Part shown: positions 36,479 through 50,830 of the stretch, piece by piece
How the letters are laid out: every line of letters begins with the position of its first letter
How positions within the stretch are numbered: the stretch's first letter is position 1
Origin: Trachelipus rathkii
Lineage: Eukaryota > Arthropoda > Malacostraca > Isopoda > Trachelipodidae
Assembly: GCA_015478945.1 (NCBI GenBank)
Contig: JABUQX010014862.1
Coordinates: forward strand, 1-64,000
Length of the DNA: 64,000 nucleotides
Direction: 5' to 3'
Notes under the pieces: model-generated
What the model was told of the DNA's origin: nothing
What the model saw: the letters and a program-made list of their open reading frames with translations, nothing else
Database searches by the model: none
Program-made: the position numbers and the translations under genes

Positions 36479-37789
36479 GCATTGAATTTTGAAGAAAGGA
36501 AGAGTGTTCCACGAAATTTATCTGTAAAAGTATTGAGGAATTGAGAAAGTAGTTAGAGTGTGAAATCTAGTAGATGGGTGAATATGTCAGGAAAGGAGGC
36601 TGGTAGAAGGGTCTTTATCTGTAAAGATAAACCAGAGCGGAAGAATTTCACCAGCACTACCTTCAAAGGTAAGAGTTTCTGCAACGCACTTACAGGTTGC
36701 ATAAAAGAGAAGTGTCTTTTATTTTTATTTGTTATTGGGCGATAAACATGTGTGAGAAGTGAGAACCATATTGTTCAAGGCATGAAGGAGATCGGGGAAA
36801 AATCAGTGTGAGGCGAGTAAATTGTGGTGGCAAACTAACCCTAGCTCAACCCCGTTGAGAGAATGTATAGTGAAACACCGCCTGATAAGCAGGGATCCCC
36901 CAACACCACTACACAGAGAAAGAAAGTGGGGTGTTGTGAAGAAGTTGTGAAATCGTCTCAGATCGACCAAACCTCTTGTTAAGTTTGTTTGTAGGGGAAG
37001 AGAGCGTCGGCCTTCCCAAAGAAAGACTCGCGGATAGAATATACAAAAAAAAGTTTGAGTTGTCTCTACAAATGAGCTGCGTGGAAGACCTGTGTCAAAA
37101 ATAAATGAAGGTTTTGTGAAATGTTAGTTTTTTCTGTCCCAGTTCGGAAATAATCTGGAACTACTGATTTAAAAATAGCATAATGAAAGGAAAAAGTGAT
37201 AAAGGAAGCTATCAACATAAGGGGATGAAACGACATAAATGTCTTTAATTAAGAGCAGAATAAAGAGTAGGGAACAGGACAGACCTCTGAGTAGCATCAC
37301 CATTAATAGATATAAGAGGGAGGGATGGGAGCGCGGGAGGTGGCCGATGCTGATTCTACAACAGCTGTTTATGTGTATTAAACGAAAGGAAATCAGGAAA
37401 TGAACTATACAAAAATGCAAGCTTAGGGATCAAGCTTTAATGACAGAATTTAGGAAAGTTCTTTGGGATCATGTCAGCGCCACACTCTAAAGATCACTTG
37501 AGGTGGAGATGGGCAAGGGGAAGTGATGAGAACAAACAGTCATAAGGAGGAAGATTAGAGGGTGGGGGGGGGCGGCGGGAGGGTTGAGGGGGCCGCTTTA
37601 ACAGTAGTTGGACGAGGGACAGATCTGCAACGCACTCGGCGAGGGATTCTAAGAGTGGACAAGCAATTAAGGAATTATATGTAGGTAATTATTAATTGAT
37701 ATATGTGAGGTGAAGTGTTGGATTTTTATATGATTGGATGGTCGAGTATTATGATAGTGAGTGAGTGAGTGGAGTCCATTTTTATTCAT
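36479..37789. other. Unassigned purine-rich DNA
   Basis: The plus strand is purine-rich. The frame 36,560-36,745 has a good donor-like sequence inside it (TTCAAAGGTAAGAG at 36,662-36,675), giving a possible exon of about 38 codons, but the peptide is not recognised and no partner exon was found. A G-rich run lies at 37,561-37,595. Weakly LINE-like composition suggests old retroelement sequence. Confidence 0.35.
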
Positions 37790-37860
37790 TGATTATTATT
37801 ATTTAATTATTATTATAATTATTATTATGATATATTATTATGATATTATATTAATGTAAA
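37790..37860. repeat. (ATT)n-rich stretch
   Basis: ATT/TTA simple repeat followed by a short GT-rich section. Confidence 0.7.
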
Positions 37861-38049
37861 TTATAAGCAGATTGGCGGATTGTGGGGTGAGGTTTTTGTG
37901 GGATGGTGGACGTGTGGTAAAAAATTGCAATTGGGTGGGGGATGTGGGGGTTTTTATTTTTTATTTTTTGTGGCTATAGGTGGGTGTTCGAGATCGTGGA
38001 AGCGCAGCGCGAGTAATATGTGTTTGGCATCTTTATCAATCGTCATTGC

Positions 38050-38150
38050 CAGTGACGTTTAGAATCTAAAAGAAGTTCAAAAATTATCAAAAAATGTCCA
38101 AAAAAAAATCACAAATTGATTTTTTTTTTTTAAATCAGAAAAAATGTCAA
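38050..38150. mobile_element. Possible half copy of the hAT-like MITE
   Basis: AGTGACGTTTAGAATCTAAA at 38,051-38,070 followed by AAAAAATCACAAATT near 38,103-38,117 resembles the right arm of the MITE at 36,216-36,468 (GTGACGTTACGAATCTGAAA, then AAAAAATCACAAATT). No matching left arm or CAGGGAT end is clear, so it is a diverged or truncated relative at best. Confidence 0.35.
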
Positions 38151-38169
38151 CGCTAAAATGTGGCCCACC

Positions 38170-38410
38170 CGTGATTATTTATTAATTAGTATTATTAATT
38201 ATTATTATTATATTATTAATTGAATTATTATTAGTATATATATATGATTATATGATATTATTATTATTTATATTGTTATTGATTATATTAATTATTATTA
38301 TTATTATTATTATTATATTTGATTTACTACTTTGATTTTTAATTATAATATTAATGTATATTATATTTTTAATTTAGTTAATATTATTATTTATTATTGT
38401 TTTTTATCTT
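38170..38410. repeat. (ATT)n-rich field
   Basis: Degenerate ATT/TTA repeats, purest at about 38,292-38,315. Confidence 0.8.
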
Positions 38411-39665
38411 AATTTGTAATACTTAATCTCACTTTTCTAGACTTAAATCTCGCAGCAGTATAAGGTTCCGCAGTTTATAACTTTGGTGAGAAGAATTTTG
38501 CGGAGCTCAAATTAGCTTCCGACCGATGCCTTGACCGCAGTTCAGAGCAGAATAGTCGAATTCAAATGGGGAGAAATGCTCAATGATTACTATGGGAAGA
38601 AACTGAAGATTACTATAAGAAATAAATAGTCCTTGGTGCCTGCCGGGCATTGCGTGAGTTAGAGTAAATAATTTCTAGGGAGTTTTAGTGGGGATAGAAT
38701 CTCTCAACACTCCCTAAATTGGATAGACGAAATTTCGCTAAAGGTTGCTAGATCTACCAACCCGTTGACATTCCTCTATTACTACAACGATTATTATTAA
38801 TTAAAACTATTAATTAATTATTTCTAACGATTATTATGAAAGACTGTGTATCTGCCCAATCAGAGGTCGTAGAAAGATTATTTAAATGCTAATTTAGGGG
38901 TAATAGACCATAAGAAATTAAATGAAACCATTAGAAATGACATATTTGTCATTTGAAACCCTCAAAAGCCATCAAGGAAACCTAATTCCCTATTTGCGAG
39001 TCTGTAGACCCTGAATTAAAGCTCGAAACCTTCGAAAAAGGTCTTCCAAGCATTGAAAACGATCTTGCTGACCACGAAACCCCATAATTTGACGCATTTA
39101 TCGTCAAAAACGGCAAAATTCCACGGAAGTGAGAAAAATTACCAAGTCAGATGCCGACATGACTTATTCAATATGCGATCGAAGTAGGTCTCTATACTAT
39201 TACCATGATTCAAGAAAAGCAGGGAGACACTATATTAAAGTAAGCTAATCAGCATTTTGGTTGTCAGAAAGGGATTAAAAAGAGTTATTGAGAATAAAAG
39301 AGTACATAAGATTAAAATTTCAAGAAGAGTTGAATGTGCAGCAACTCGTCCCCCACATAAGAACTGAAAAAAATTTATGCAGATTGAGAAATCAAAAAAT
39401 CCCGAAAGCATCTATGAACCTATAGTCTCTTAGAAGTATGTTTAGTGAGAAACTCTGTGAGGCTTCCATGAAAGATTACTGGGAATAAAACTCCAAAAAT
39501 GTTAAAGAAAGACAAAGGTTCAAGCTTAGATTTCAATATTTTTAATTTTATGAAAGAATTCGTTAAGTATATAAATATAAAAATTTGTGTAAACAATATG
39601 TTTTTCACATGCTCTAATTAGATATGTGAGATATATTAAGTAGGTTTGGTAATATTAATGAAAGA
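38411..39665. other. Unassigned DNA
   Basis: Composition is more balanced than most of the window, but I find no motif-bearing frame, RNA gene or repeat. Short complementary segments TAGGGAGT and ACTCCCTA near 38,680-38,720 could pair locally. Confidence 0.45.
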
Positions 39666-40390
39666 TGTAATGGTAGGGTATATATATATATAACGCACTA
39701 TATTAGTATATAGGGAATCACAGTATTGTGAAATTATTAAGAGGTGGTAATTTATTTATTTTTGTGAGATTACATAGTGAGCTCTCAACTTACTTTACAG
39801 TGGATTTACGCCTTATAAAATACTATCCTATTTCAACTGTTTTGTGTTAATGCAAATTGTTACTTAACCTATATCACTCCACATATTTACTAATATGGGT
39901 AAGTAAGCAAAGGGTGGAGATATATAAGTATATATTATATATTATAATAGTATATATTCATATATATCTAATATTAATTATTAATCTCTATATATATTTA
40001 TTAAATATATTATTATAATATATATCTCTATTTAATATTATTAATCTATATATTATCTTAGTAAAGTAGGGTTCTCGTATTGATAATCATATAATATTGA
40101 GTAGTTATATGTACCTTTTTAGACTCAATTATTTTTAATTATATAACAAATGTAATTATAATTATTTAAATATTATAATATATATATATATATATTAAAT
40201 TATCTCTATTATATATATTATATCTTATCTTATCATATATTCATATTATTCTATATTATATATTATAATATCTATATATTATATCTATAATCTCATATAC
40301 TTACATATTGTCACAGATTAATATATATTATATTACACTGTAATATTATAGTAATATATTATTATATTACTATTATTATAATAGTATGAT
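39666..40390. repeat. AT-rich simple-sequence region
   Basis: Scattered AT and TAT repeats, densest at 39,920-40,060 and 40,160-40,380, with ordinary AT-rich DNA between. Confidence 0.6.
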
Positions 40391-42620
40391 ATGTTTATAT
40401 TAGTTTATTGTATGTCCTTAGTTACTGCTTAATATGTAGTAATATCTGTATTATATTACTTAGCTACACTATTTAGTATAGTGTTAGTTGCTAGTTGAGT
40501 TGTTATGTGTTGTTAGAGTGTGTGGTGTTGATTTAGGTGTGTGATGTGTTTTAGTGTGTTGGTATGTGTGTTAGTGTTAGGATGTTACGTGCGTTGCTTG
40601 TCAGTTATTGCGTGTGTATGTATTACCCCGCTGAAGCTTTGTGAGAGATAGTATCGTACTAGTTCAATAGCATACCTCTTCGCTAATTCTTACCTCTAAT
40701 TTTCCATAATTTCTATATTAAAAACCAGCTTCTTATAACTTCGTATATATGCCTTTTCTTTAAATCACAGCGCGATCAGTTCTATACTCTATTTTATGTT
40801 TTAGCGTACCTGACTATTATTATATCATCACACATACAGTTTCATTATTATCATTTATACAATTTGTTCTGCTACTACTCGCCAGTCATATTTACTGTCG
40901 ACTGAGTCATTCTAAGTTTTTTTAGCATCTTAGTGTTATTACGCAGCTTATTCTCCTTTATATATGCTATGTAGCCACAGTGTCTTTACTATTATTAATA
41001 GAGATACACTATTTGTCTTAGTGAGTCATATGTTCATATAACAATATTTTACTAATCGTTTTATAGCATACTACTGATTTAAGTATCACATAGATGGCTC
41101 AAGTGCATTATTTTTATACACTCAGCCTATGAAATACGTAATGTGAGCTAGAACCTGTACATGATTTTCTCATGTAATCTGTATATTATCGTATTACGTT
41201 CTGTATTTTTCCCGATTTTTTATGTCCACACTATACTGAGTGTCACTCATTTTATACTAAGTTTATCTTTCCTTATATATTTCTTCAAGGTATAGTAACA
41301 TAACAGATAGATAAATAATATTATTATGATTCTTGCACATAGTTAACTTTTTTCCTGCCCCATACTAGTATTATAAATTGATTAAACGGCGGTTTATGGG
41401 TGACTACACTGTATTACACGTGACGTATACTGATCTTGCACTGATTACTCCCGTCAGTAATAGTAGTATACTAGTTATGTTGTGATCAGATTGCCTCTCT
41501 TCTATAATGACGGTTAGTAGTAGCGGTTATGTTTGTAGCATATATCGGTGATACCCTGGATCCGTAGTATTGCGTATTTCCTTACTTTCTAGGTCACTCT
41601 TGTTGGATCACGGGATACCGGAGCTACTAGGAGTAAAGTGGTGTAATGAGTACCTCATATAGTGCCTGGTCGGTATACGGTATTACTTCATGCCTTCATA
41701 TATATAGGTGTGACTATCGTACTTTGTTTAGCTGGCTCATTACGGTTTATCACTGCGGTTGTTATCTAATATACTATGTTCATCGTAAATCAAATAGTAT
41801 TAGACTCTTGTACTATATAGAAGGTCATATAAGCTTCATATATAAGATGAGTGCTATGTTTTTAGAGTAAATGGCATACATTATCGGGGTTAGTATGTAT
41901 ACTTAGTGTGGTGATATTACTATTATAAATCATATATATTGATTGATTAACTGGGCATGCAACGTTTAGTAGGGTTGAGTGTAGGTTAGATGGAATAAAG
42001 GCTACTTGAGCAGTACGTAACTTATATATACGCGCGTACTATTATGGGCTTATGGGTGGTCATGTGGGCAGGACTATGTAGCTGCATCGTTATTCAGGTT
42101 ATTGAGTTATGAACAATACTATAAGGTGTGTATGATGATATATCTAGTGGTAGCGTAGTGTTGGAGTGTGATATAATATGACACTCACGTGGAGAACCAA
42201 GCCTTTGAGCTGATTGAGTTCATAAGTCATGCTAATGCGGCGAAGGACTTGGTTTGGTACGCGCGTAGACAGCCAATGCTGAGAAACGGTGCTATCATGT
42301 GAGTGTTACTATTTAGTACGCTTTATGTTCGAACTATATGTGAGCTTGACTTGAGGTTATGTAATGGTCGACATACATATGTAGCACCGAGATGCTAATA
42401 TGTTGCAGTGTGAGTAAGTATCGCAAAGTACTTTTAAATAACCCTAATAGTAGATTTTTTATGTAGACACTTACGTGCGACCTGAGCTTCCTCTTATAAG
42501 GTCTTACATTTGAGGGTGGTAGGCTTGGGCTTTCTTTTATGTGAATTACTGTATCATATTTATTACTACTCATTTTTAGTATTACAGGAAGCCTATAACC
42601 AATTCACAAATATTAGACAA
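40391..42620. other. Unassigned DNA
   Basis: T/G-rich near 40,490-40,620, otherwise mixed. There is no recognised frame. A weak inverted repeat lies at 42,181-42,306: ACACTCAC pairs with GTGAGTGT, and inside it AACCAAGCC pairs imperfectly with GGACTTGGTT (42,245-42,254). Confidence 0.45.
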
Positions 42621-43500
42621 GGTAATTTAAGTATCTAAAACTTTCTTAAGAATTAACCTTATTAAATAATAAATAATATAACTAATATAAATACACAAAA
42701 ACTCATAATATATATATATATATAACATCATATAATATCATAACATTATCCATATATATTACTATATATATAGTATTAATATATTAATATTAATTAACAT
42801 TGAATTATGAATACTATATCTAATTCAATAATACGTGTGAGCCACTATATCATACTATCGTAAAAGATAATATCAACCTAAATAACATCTATATACTTAA
42901 TATTCAATAAAAAAATCATACTAATTAATATCTAAGGAAACAGGATATACATTGTTTGAATTACTACTACTAGGTAATTTTGTTATAGGGTGATAAAATG
43001 TTAATATATAAAATAAAAAATAAATTATAAATATACTATATAGTATATTGATACGACAAAAGAAATTATGTAGTAATTATACTACAAAACCTCAACAAAT
43101 AATGCATACAGCGAAAAGGAATACATTTTATTAATTACCATTATCTTTTATATAATTATATTAGTTATATATATAAATAATGTAAAAATATAGTTATAAA
43201 TAATTATATATAAGAATAATAGCTTATATTTTTTTATATAGGACTGAACGGGAAGAAATGAATTATATATATATCTAATATCTAAATATACTATATTATA
43301 CCCAAACTACACTACTAATACTTATATTAATCCTAATTAAATAATTATTACTATATTATACTTAATATATATTATATAATTTATATATAATATTAATATA
43401 TAACAAAATATAAAAAGTGAGTATGATATATGTACTAGTATTTATTAGATTGTTATTAATATTATTTCTTAAAAAAATAATATTATAACTATATCATCCC
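42621..43500. repeat. AT-rich simple-sequence region
   Basis: Broken AT and TAA repeats. No array is as pure as that at 30,765-32,935. Confidence 0.6.
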
Positions 43501-44000
43501 ATATGTACGAAACTTTCTATTATTTCTCACTTTTAGCAGGTAATTAATACCCTATGGAATCGAGGGTGAGTAGTGATATCAGAGCCAACCCTAGGGAGTA
43601 ATAAGTGAGGGTGGATACTAGAGTGTTTATAACCTTTGGCCTATTCAGAGTTGCTTGATAATTTTGCAAGGCTTAACCGATATAATAATGAAGAACCTGA
43701 GTACGTGAGATGAGGTTTGAAGAAGAATAATTTCCCGATAAAAAATAAATTGATCTTGATCCCCTTTTTGAATACCCAGAAGGGGAGCCTGAGCTACTAG
43801 TTAGGTCTGAGCGGTATATAGTAATATAGCTATAGATTATACCACCACCTCATATTTTGCGGGTTTTACTTTAAGTTCAGATGAAGTGTTAAAACTTAAT
43901 CATATACTGAATCCAATCAACTGTCTGCATCACGAAGTTAATAGGTATTACAAGTAGTATTTAAAAATATAGCTTATTCTCATCAATATTACTGATATAT
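43501..44000. other. Unassigned island
   Basis: About 500 bases of less AT-biased DNA between AT fields. Stops occur in all frames and no motif is seen. Confidence 0.45.
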
Positions 44001-45329
44001 GTAATTTAATAATTATTATTTATATTAATTTTTTATTATTTATTCCTAACAGTAAAAATAACATGAGAGTTTATATTACAATAAATGTTATTCTTAATTA
44101 CCTCTGTAGTAACACAATGTTATTATTTTAGTGAAATGATATGTATTTTATTTTATTATTTATTTATTATTTGTAATATAATACATTTTTAACTTTAAAA
44201 TGTTACTATAATATAATATAAAATATGATATATTATATACCAAAAGACAAAACTGAAAAAAAGATGAACTATTTCGGCATGTGATACAATACAAAATATT
44301 TTCAATTGTAGATTTTTTGTATTCCTATCAGAAGGTATATCAATATATAATATTTATTTATATATAATAATATATTAAAAATAATATTAATAATTTCATT
44401 AAAATAAAATATAATATAATTAATAATTTTTATAATTAAATATTATATAATTTAATATAATATATATATTATATATATATATAGTTTTACCTATCTACTA
44501 TACTTATATAATAATATAATCATAAATTATATATTAATTAAGAAAATCTCTATTTATCGCACACTACAATCAGTTATAACACTAATATTCAGCAACTGAC
44601 CATCAAATAATAGCTCTCATAAACTTCCACACCTAAAATATAATAATCGCAGTAAATTATAATATCCTTCAAACTAAGACACACTTTACATCACGAATGA
44701 GATTCCTCAGATCTCCTTTACCAGATTCGAGATCTGCGCATTAAATACAATACTATTGATTATAGAAATATATAATAAATCAATAATTGATATCTTAAAC
44801 ATAAACTAACTTGATATATCTTAATAGTTATTCTAAAATAACTTGCTTAATAGAGACGGCCATAAAAATACTGAATAGTCTCATATTTCTAGAAGTAATG
44901 CCATTATCACAACTCCCTACAGAACACACATCTAGATTGCATCTCCTCTCCCTTATAAGTAAGATCACTGTGAAGCTACCGTGCCGTGATGCGAATTTTG
45001 CAATAGATACTCTCCTGGAAGAGCGCCTTTCAACAGGACAGTACTACATCATAACAAAAAATATATTATGAGCAGATTAACTGCAAAAATATATGTTATT
45101 ATATATAATTATAGTATTATATTTACTATAGTAAAAATTGGTTCTTGAGTTGAGACAGGGCCTGCAACGAAGTTTTCCCTATTTATATACTAATTATTAA
45201 AATCATTATTAAAATAAAATGTATTTATTCCATAAAATATTTTCGTTAAAGTTATACTACCGTAATTGAGAGATACGTATAAGGAAAGTTGCATTTTTTT
45301 ATTTATTAATTGCACTGAGATAACAATCG
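44001..45329. other. AT-rich DNA, no gene recognised
   Basis: AT repeats occur at 44,340-44,500. The 86-codon plus-strand frame at 44,811-45,071 has no motif and begins within AT-rich sequence. Confidence 0.45.
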
Positions 45330-45960
45330 AAGTTTTATATTATTATATTATATAATATATGTCATTTAATATATATAGTATTTATTATTAATATATATTA
45401 GATTAATATATATATATATATAAACTTAAATATATTATATAATTATATTATTTATTAATATTATATAATATATACTATATATATATCTATATAATATTAA
45501 TATATTATATATAATATATAATATATAATTATATATATATAATAATAATAATATACTATAGTATATATTTAATTATATTATATATAATAATATTAATATG
45601 ATTATATGTATATATATTTTCTGACAAATTAAATTAAAAAAAAAATTAATATTAGTTGATATATTGGATAAAATAATAGATGGTCGTTGTGTGACAATAT
45701 CTATGGCATATACGGATATAGTAAAGTGAGTATACGCATCATTAGATATATATATATATAATAATATATATAATTATATATATTATATATCTATATATAT
45801 ATCTATATATATATATTATATATATATATATATATTAATATATTAATTATATTAATATATATAAGTATATACTATATATATTAATATTATAATTATATTA
45901 TACATTAAACATATATTATATATATATATACTCATATTTAATATTATTAAATATATTTAT
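45330..45960. repeat. (AT)n field
   Basis: Degenerate AT repeats at 45,330-45,620 and 45,745-45,960, separated by about 125 bases of ordinary AT-rich sequence. Confidence 0.8.
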
Positions 45961-47340
45961 CAATCATATTCGGTTGGATTGGATATACCTTAAGTTCATC
46001 AATCTTGTAGTTTTTAACTATTTTCCATATAATTATCTGTTTTCTATCTTCTCTATCTCTTCTGTCGAGAGACATTTATTCACTTAACTTTGTTCCTTTA
46101 TTACACCACTTATCGCTATCTTTTTGGTTCCACTTCTATATTACATCCTTCTTTTTTTTTAACTGGCGCTGCAACAATTAACTTATAGTTACCGTAGTAC
46201 TTAACAAAAATGCCAAGTTTCGAAATTGTACTAAAAGTCAACTAAGCAATTGTAATGATATTTGAAAGTTTCATTGAATTTTCATTATCGCTTTTTTGAA
46301 ACAAACCAGTATTCTTTCTGCTTGAAATATCATAAGGTTTGAAAAATTAAAGATTTTGTGTGAAAAAATCAAAAGTGCGAATTAATTAGAATATGAGAAA
46401 AGAATTTGCTTCTTACGAGTTCGAAGCGGAGGATCGTTTAATTTTTGCTCTTGGAGTGGTTGTTTATAATTTTTGGTATGATCATTGAAACTATAATTCT
46501 TCATAAGGATTTAATGTTTATAAGTTTTTATTATGTGACTTTGATGTAAGTTTAAAGTATAAGTTTATTGAGTGATTTTTTTTAGAATATTATTATATCA
46601 GATTCTCTATTTATTATTTTTATTTAAGGTAAAGGGTCAAAAAAACAAGCCGAATTTTCAAGGCTAAAAAAGCAGAACCACTTATTAGAGCCATCATATT
46701 ATAATTATGATAATTCTAATTCTAATTCTAATTCGACTATTGTCTTTGATTTGTAAATCATTAAAGGATTTAATTCTATATTTCGTTTGTTGAATACTAG
46801 ATTATATCAGCCATAGCTTTCATACGGTTTACAATTTCAAGACGACCACATGCCTGCCTCGCCCTTTTAGCCTCGGGGAGGTTTATGGTGCAACATGAGA
46901 GAATGAAAAATATTGATGTTACAATAGAGTAAAAAGATAGATGGCTCTTCTCTCCCTCTCCTAATACTACAATAATAATAATATAATATATAATAATAAT
47001 ATAAATTTATATTTAATATAATAATAATATTTAATAATAATAGATTTTCGATTACAGATTTTTCATAATAATAATAAACTAACAATATGATATAAAAAAA
47101 AAAATGGTGAGTTTAGAGAAGTTGCAGCTGTCAAATTGGTTTAACTCCGTGTTTTTATTTATTGTGATTATAGTTAGAAGTATCTACCATGATAGATAGG
47201 TTATGGAATGCTTTGTTAGTATAAACAGAGTAAATTCTGATATACTTAAAAATTGTTTCATAACTGGAACTAGATTGTCTAAGACGAGCGTTAATTTTTT
47301 TTTTATAAATATATTAGAAAGCGCTATGGAGTTATTATAT
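45961..47340. other. AT-rich DNA with small repeats
   Basis: An ATTCTA hexamer tract (four tandem copies) lies at about 46,711-46,735 and AAT repeats at 46,972-47,075. No gene is recognised. Confidence 0.5.
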
Positions 47341-47460
47341 TTGTTATAGATATTATATATATATATTAATATATATAATATTATATTATATATAATATAT
47401 ATATATTATATATAGTATTATATATATATATTATTTATTATATATTATATTATTAAGTCT
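47341..47460. repeat. (AT)n array
   Basis: AT dinucleotide repeat. Confidence 0.85.
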
Positions 47461-47789
47461 GTTTTATATATAGTTGCGCGATTTTTTTTTAAACAAAATA
47501 TTGGATAATAATTCATGGTAAATTTTTAAAAATGTATATTATGCAATTTAAATATTCAATTGGGAAGCATCGGTATGTTTTGCCTAGGGAATATCATTAT
47601 ATAGGGGGGGAAGGGAGAAAACATAGGGTTCGCGTACCCTTGATGCATTGCCATGATGGGGTCGTTTTAACGTGGTAATTGTTTTAGATGTTAATGTCTA
47701 ACCGTAAGAGCCCAACCCTTTTTATGCTACTGGAGGAGGAAATATGTCATTATGGAAGCTACTTGAAATTTATTGGATTTTTAGTCATA
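47461..47789. other. Unassigned spacer
   Basis: Ordinary AT-rich DNA with a G-run near 47,605-47,611. The frame starting at 47,688 soon enters the AT repeat and is not called. Confidence 0.5.
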
Positions 47790-48105
47790 TTATATATATA
47801 TATATATAGTATATATTATAATATTATATATATATTATATATTATATATATAATATATAATTTATATATATTATATATGAAATATATACATTTTAAATAA
47901 TCTTTTTTTACATTGGGAATTTTTGTTGACATATTTTTTACAATAGTAAAACAAAACAAAAACCCAAAAACATTAGGTTTTATATATATTATATATATAT
48001 ATAATATTATATATATAAATATATATATTATATATATATTATATATATATATTATATTTTATATAATATTATTATATATATATATTATTTATATTATATT
48101 ATATA

Positions 48106-48191
<86 letters not shown>

Positions 48192-48221
48192 TATATATAT
48201 ATATATATTATATATATATCA
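47790..48221. repeat. (AT)n field
   Basis: AT repeats at 47,790-47,885 and 47,980-48,221. The 104-codon Ile/Tyr-rich frame is a product of the repeat. Confidence 0.9.
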
Positions 48222-48699
48222 GTTTAGGTTTTGTGGTAAGCGTTGGAGAAGACAAAACGGGTTTGTTCAGCTCTTTTTATCTTGTATTAACATGAAAAGG
48301 AACCATGTATTAGGCAGAGAATGATATTATTATAAATCGGGAGTAAAAAAATTGTGTTTGTTAAAAATGTGAATTTGTGAAAGGATTGACACAAAAACTG
48401 GTGTTGGTCGAGGACATAATAATATGAGCATTGAATCATTCATAAAATAAATTAAGAAGAATTTCATATAATATATTAGTATATATATATAGTTGTGTTA
48501 ATGCAATAAGAGTATTATTTGTAGATAAGTAGAAGAATAATACTGATAGTGCGTTCAAATCCCATAAGAAAGACAGCTTTTATATTATATCTTTACCCTA
48601 ATAAACATAATGTTCTTTGGTTTAAAGTAATTAAATTATATGAGAGACATATCTGACGATTTATGCAGATAATTCTTATTACTATCACACCTATTCTTT
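48222..48699. other. Unassigned spacer
   Basis: Ordinary AT-rich DNA. GTTCAAATCCC near 48,553 resembles a tRNA T-arm box, but no A-box or cloverleaf can be built around it. Confidence 0.45.
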
Positions 48700-48915
48700 A
48701 GATCTATATAATATATCTTTCTATATATATTATATATATATAGTTTATCATATATTATAATAATATATATATATACTATTACTAATATTATATATTATTA
48801 ATATTCATACTATAATATTTTAATTTTATAAATATTAATTATACTATATATATATATATATATATTATAATATCTATATATTAGTAATATATATATATAT
48901 TATATTAATTATATC
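48700..48915. repeat. (AT)n array
   Basis: Degenerate AT repeat that ends where the antisense LINE fragment begins. Confidence 0.85.
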
Positions 48916-48922
48916 AGTATAA

Positions 48923-49680
48923 GTCTCCTTTACTTTCCACCAGGGCGTATGCTTATGTGGCACATTTCTTAGCTTTATCTGATATGCTTTTCCACCTGCT
49001 GACAGTATTCCATTACTTTCTCACTTCTACTCTCATAGATCTCTGTAATCCGCTCTATTACCCTGAGGAAATTTTGCCATCAGTAGACTATTGGCTAAAC
49101 AAATCGGGCAACTAATGAGACATAAATATGTATTAAGTAATCCGGGGTTTTTTTTGGAGCTCCGACTTTTATTTCTCTATTTGTCTATGATTTTCTGTTC
49201 GGTCGTAACCGACCTTGAATGATTACTGGATACTTATCTGAGATGGTGTTTTTTTCGACCGCCAGAGTTTTTCGGGCATGAAGATGTACGTTTAGGTATC
49301 ACCTGTCGCATTCTGGCATTCTCCTCTGTAGGAGGGTTAAGACAATCCTTAAAGTGTTTAGATTCCTCCTTTTGAGTGTGGCTTATGAGAGTTCATCGCT
49401 CAACGCCCCAGATGGACCCGCGTGGGGTTCGGTTCATCAATAGTGATTTTTATTGATACTCGGTGGTCACCGACCGTGGTTGGGTCTATTGATCCCCCTG
49501 TCGATCGAGTACGTACCCTCCTTATCAGAATTGCTGTCTCATGGCTTTTAAAAGAATTAGGAACTCCAATAAGTTTTTCTCGAGTATCTCCACTTTTCCC
49601 AAGCGTTCACTTTTTGCGAGCACCCATCTCTTGTTATCCGCGCTAAGTTTCGTAAAATTTCATTTAGTGCATGTTGCTGA
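48923..49680 (-). mobile_element. Degenerate LINE, endonuclease end and linker
   Basis: The minus strand carries motifs of the Jockey/I-type non-LTR polyprotein in the right order. ILEKNLLEFLIL near 49,551-49,586 resembles the RGxxLLEFL segment of the APE endonuclease. GDHRVSIKITI at 49,439-49,471 resembles its SDHxPIxI end, with a histidine that is catalytic in the family. HTPWWK at 48,934-48,951 resembles the PWWN box between endonuclease and RT. Frames differ and stops intervene. The RT should follow at lower coordinates but an AT array lies there, so the element is truncated. The endonuclease N-terminus was not identified in 49,680-50,650. Confidence 0.45.
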
Positions 49681-50830
49681 TGCGTATTTAAACCAAGGTG
49701 AGGTGAACATCATCAACTGTGCATTTTATTCGCCATTGTGAATTCAGAAATCTTTGTATTGATAATCTCGTTAGAATTTTGATCTATCTTTTCGAGTCTT
49801 CAAAATTTAGAGAGTTTTGCGAATGTATTCGCATAGAGAGTCTTCGGCGATTACCATCGGATCTCGTGTTGATGTTTTTGACCTTTTGAGAGAGTGGCGC
49901 TGTGTGAAGTTCGTTAACTGCTCAAGTGCCTGACCTGGATTGTTGAGGGGGCTGGTCTGCTAGACTTGGTCAAGCCGCCTACTCATCTCCGGAGAAGTTA
50001 TTGTCTATAATGATAGACCAATATATCTGCGCTTGCCAAGGTCGTTGACTCTATTAAGAACTTCTGATAATACCAGGGACACCAAGTGATTTAAGCAGTA
50101 TTAGATCTTTGGGAAATTTCCTATTATACTATATTTCGTTTACAATTTTGACGTTTGAGAAGTTAAAATTATTGTGCATTTCTATGGTACGTAATCTGTG
50201 GAGTACTATTTTTCGACATAATCTTAAAGATATCAAATCTTAATACTTATCATTTCCTTTCGTCCTGATAATAATCCAAGTCATTCGTAGGGCCGGAATA
50301 ATTAGACATATTTGTTGGGTATGTTTCTCATTAACATCAACCGTCAATAGAGTGGTTTTTTGGTTGACGGCAGGGGATTTTTGTTAAGCTCAATATAGTG
50401 CTTGAGCTTATTGCTAAGAGCTAGCGACAGAAGCCCCGCCCCTTCTCTGGATTATTATTCGAACTGATGCTTTACGGGCGCACAGCAAATTTGCGGCTTT
50501 AAGTCATGCGAGCTAACTAGTGGTCTTCGGTACTTGTTCCTTAAGTGGTGTTTAGGAGTTTTGAAGCACTTGGCATGCTGTCCAGGAGAGGGTTTAGGTT
50601 ATTCCTGAGCAAGTGATTTGCTAGACAGAGGGTTGCGCATTCCTCACATTGGGTTATCTCATTTTTTCGTCTAGTCTGTTTGAACTTAGTGACCTAAGTG
50701 TCTGTCTATATGCGACCCACTCTTACCTCGTCCTCAACTTCTTGTCGTCAGCAACGCCTATCATTTCATACCATGAGCCTCGCGCCTTTTCTTTACCGCT
50801 CCGATTAATATATTATAGTATTTTCTTATA
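49681..50830. other. Unassigned, possible 5' part of the LINE
   Basis: Composition matches the adjoining LINE fragment, but I could not find the endonuclease N-terminal or GDFN boxes on the minus strand. A 61-codon plus-strand frame at 50,649-50,834 has no motif. Confidence 0.35.

Noticed and set aside
48540..48575. tRNA T-arm-like GTTCAAATCCC
   Set aside because: No matching A-box, acceptor stem or anticodon arm can be built. The same holds for TTCGAGTCCC near 60,822.
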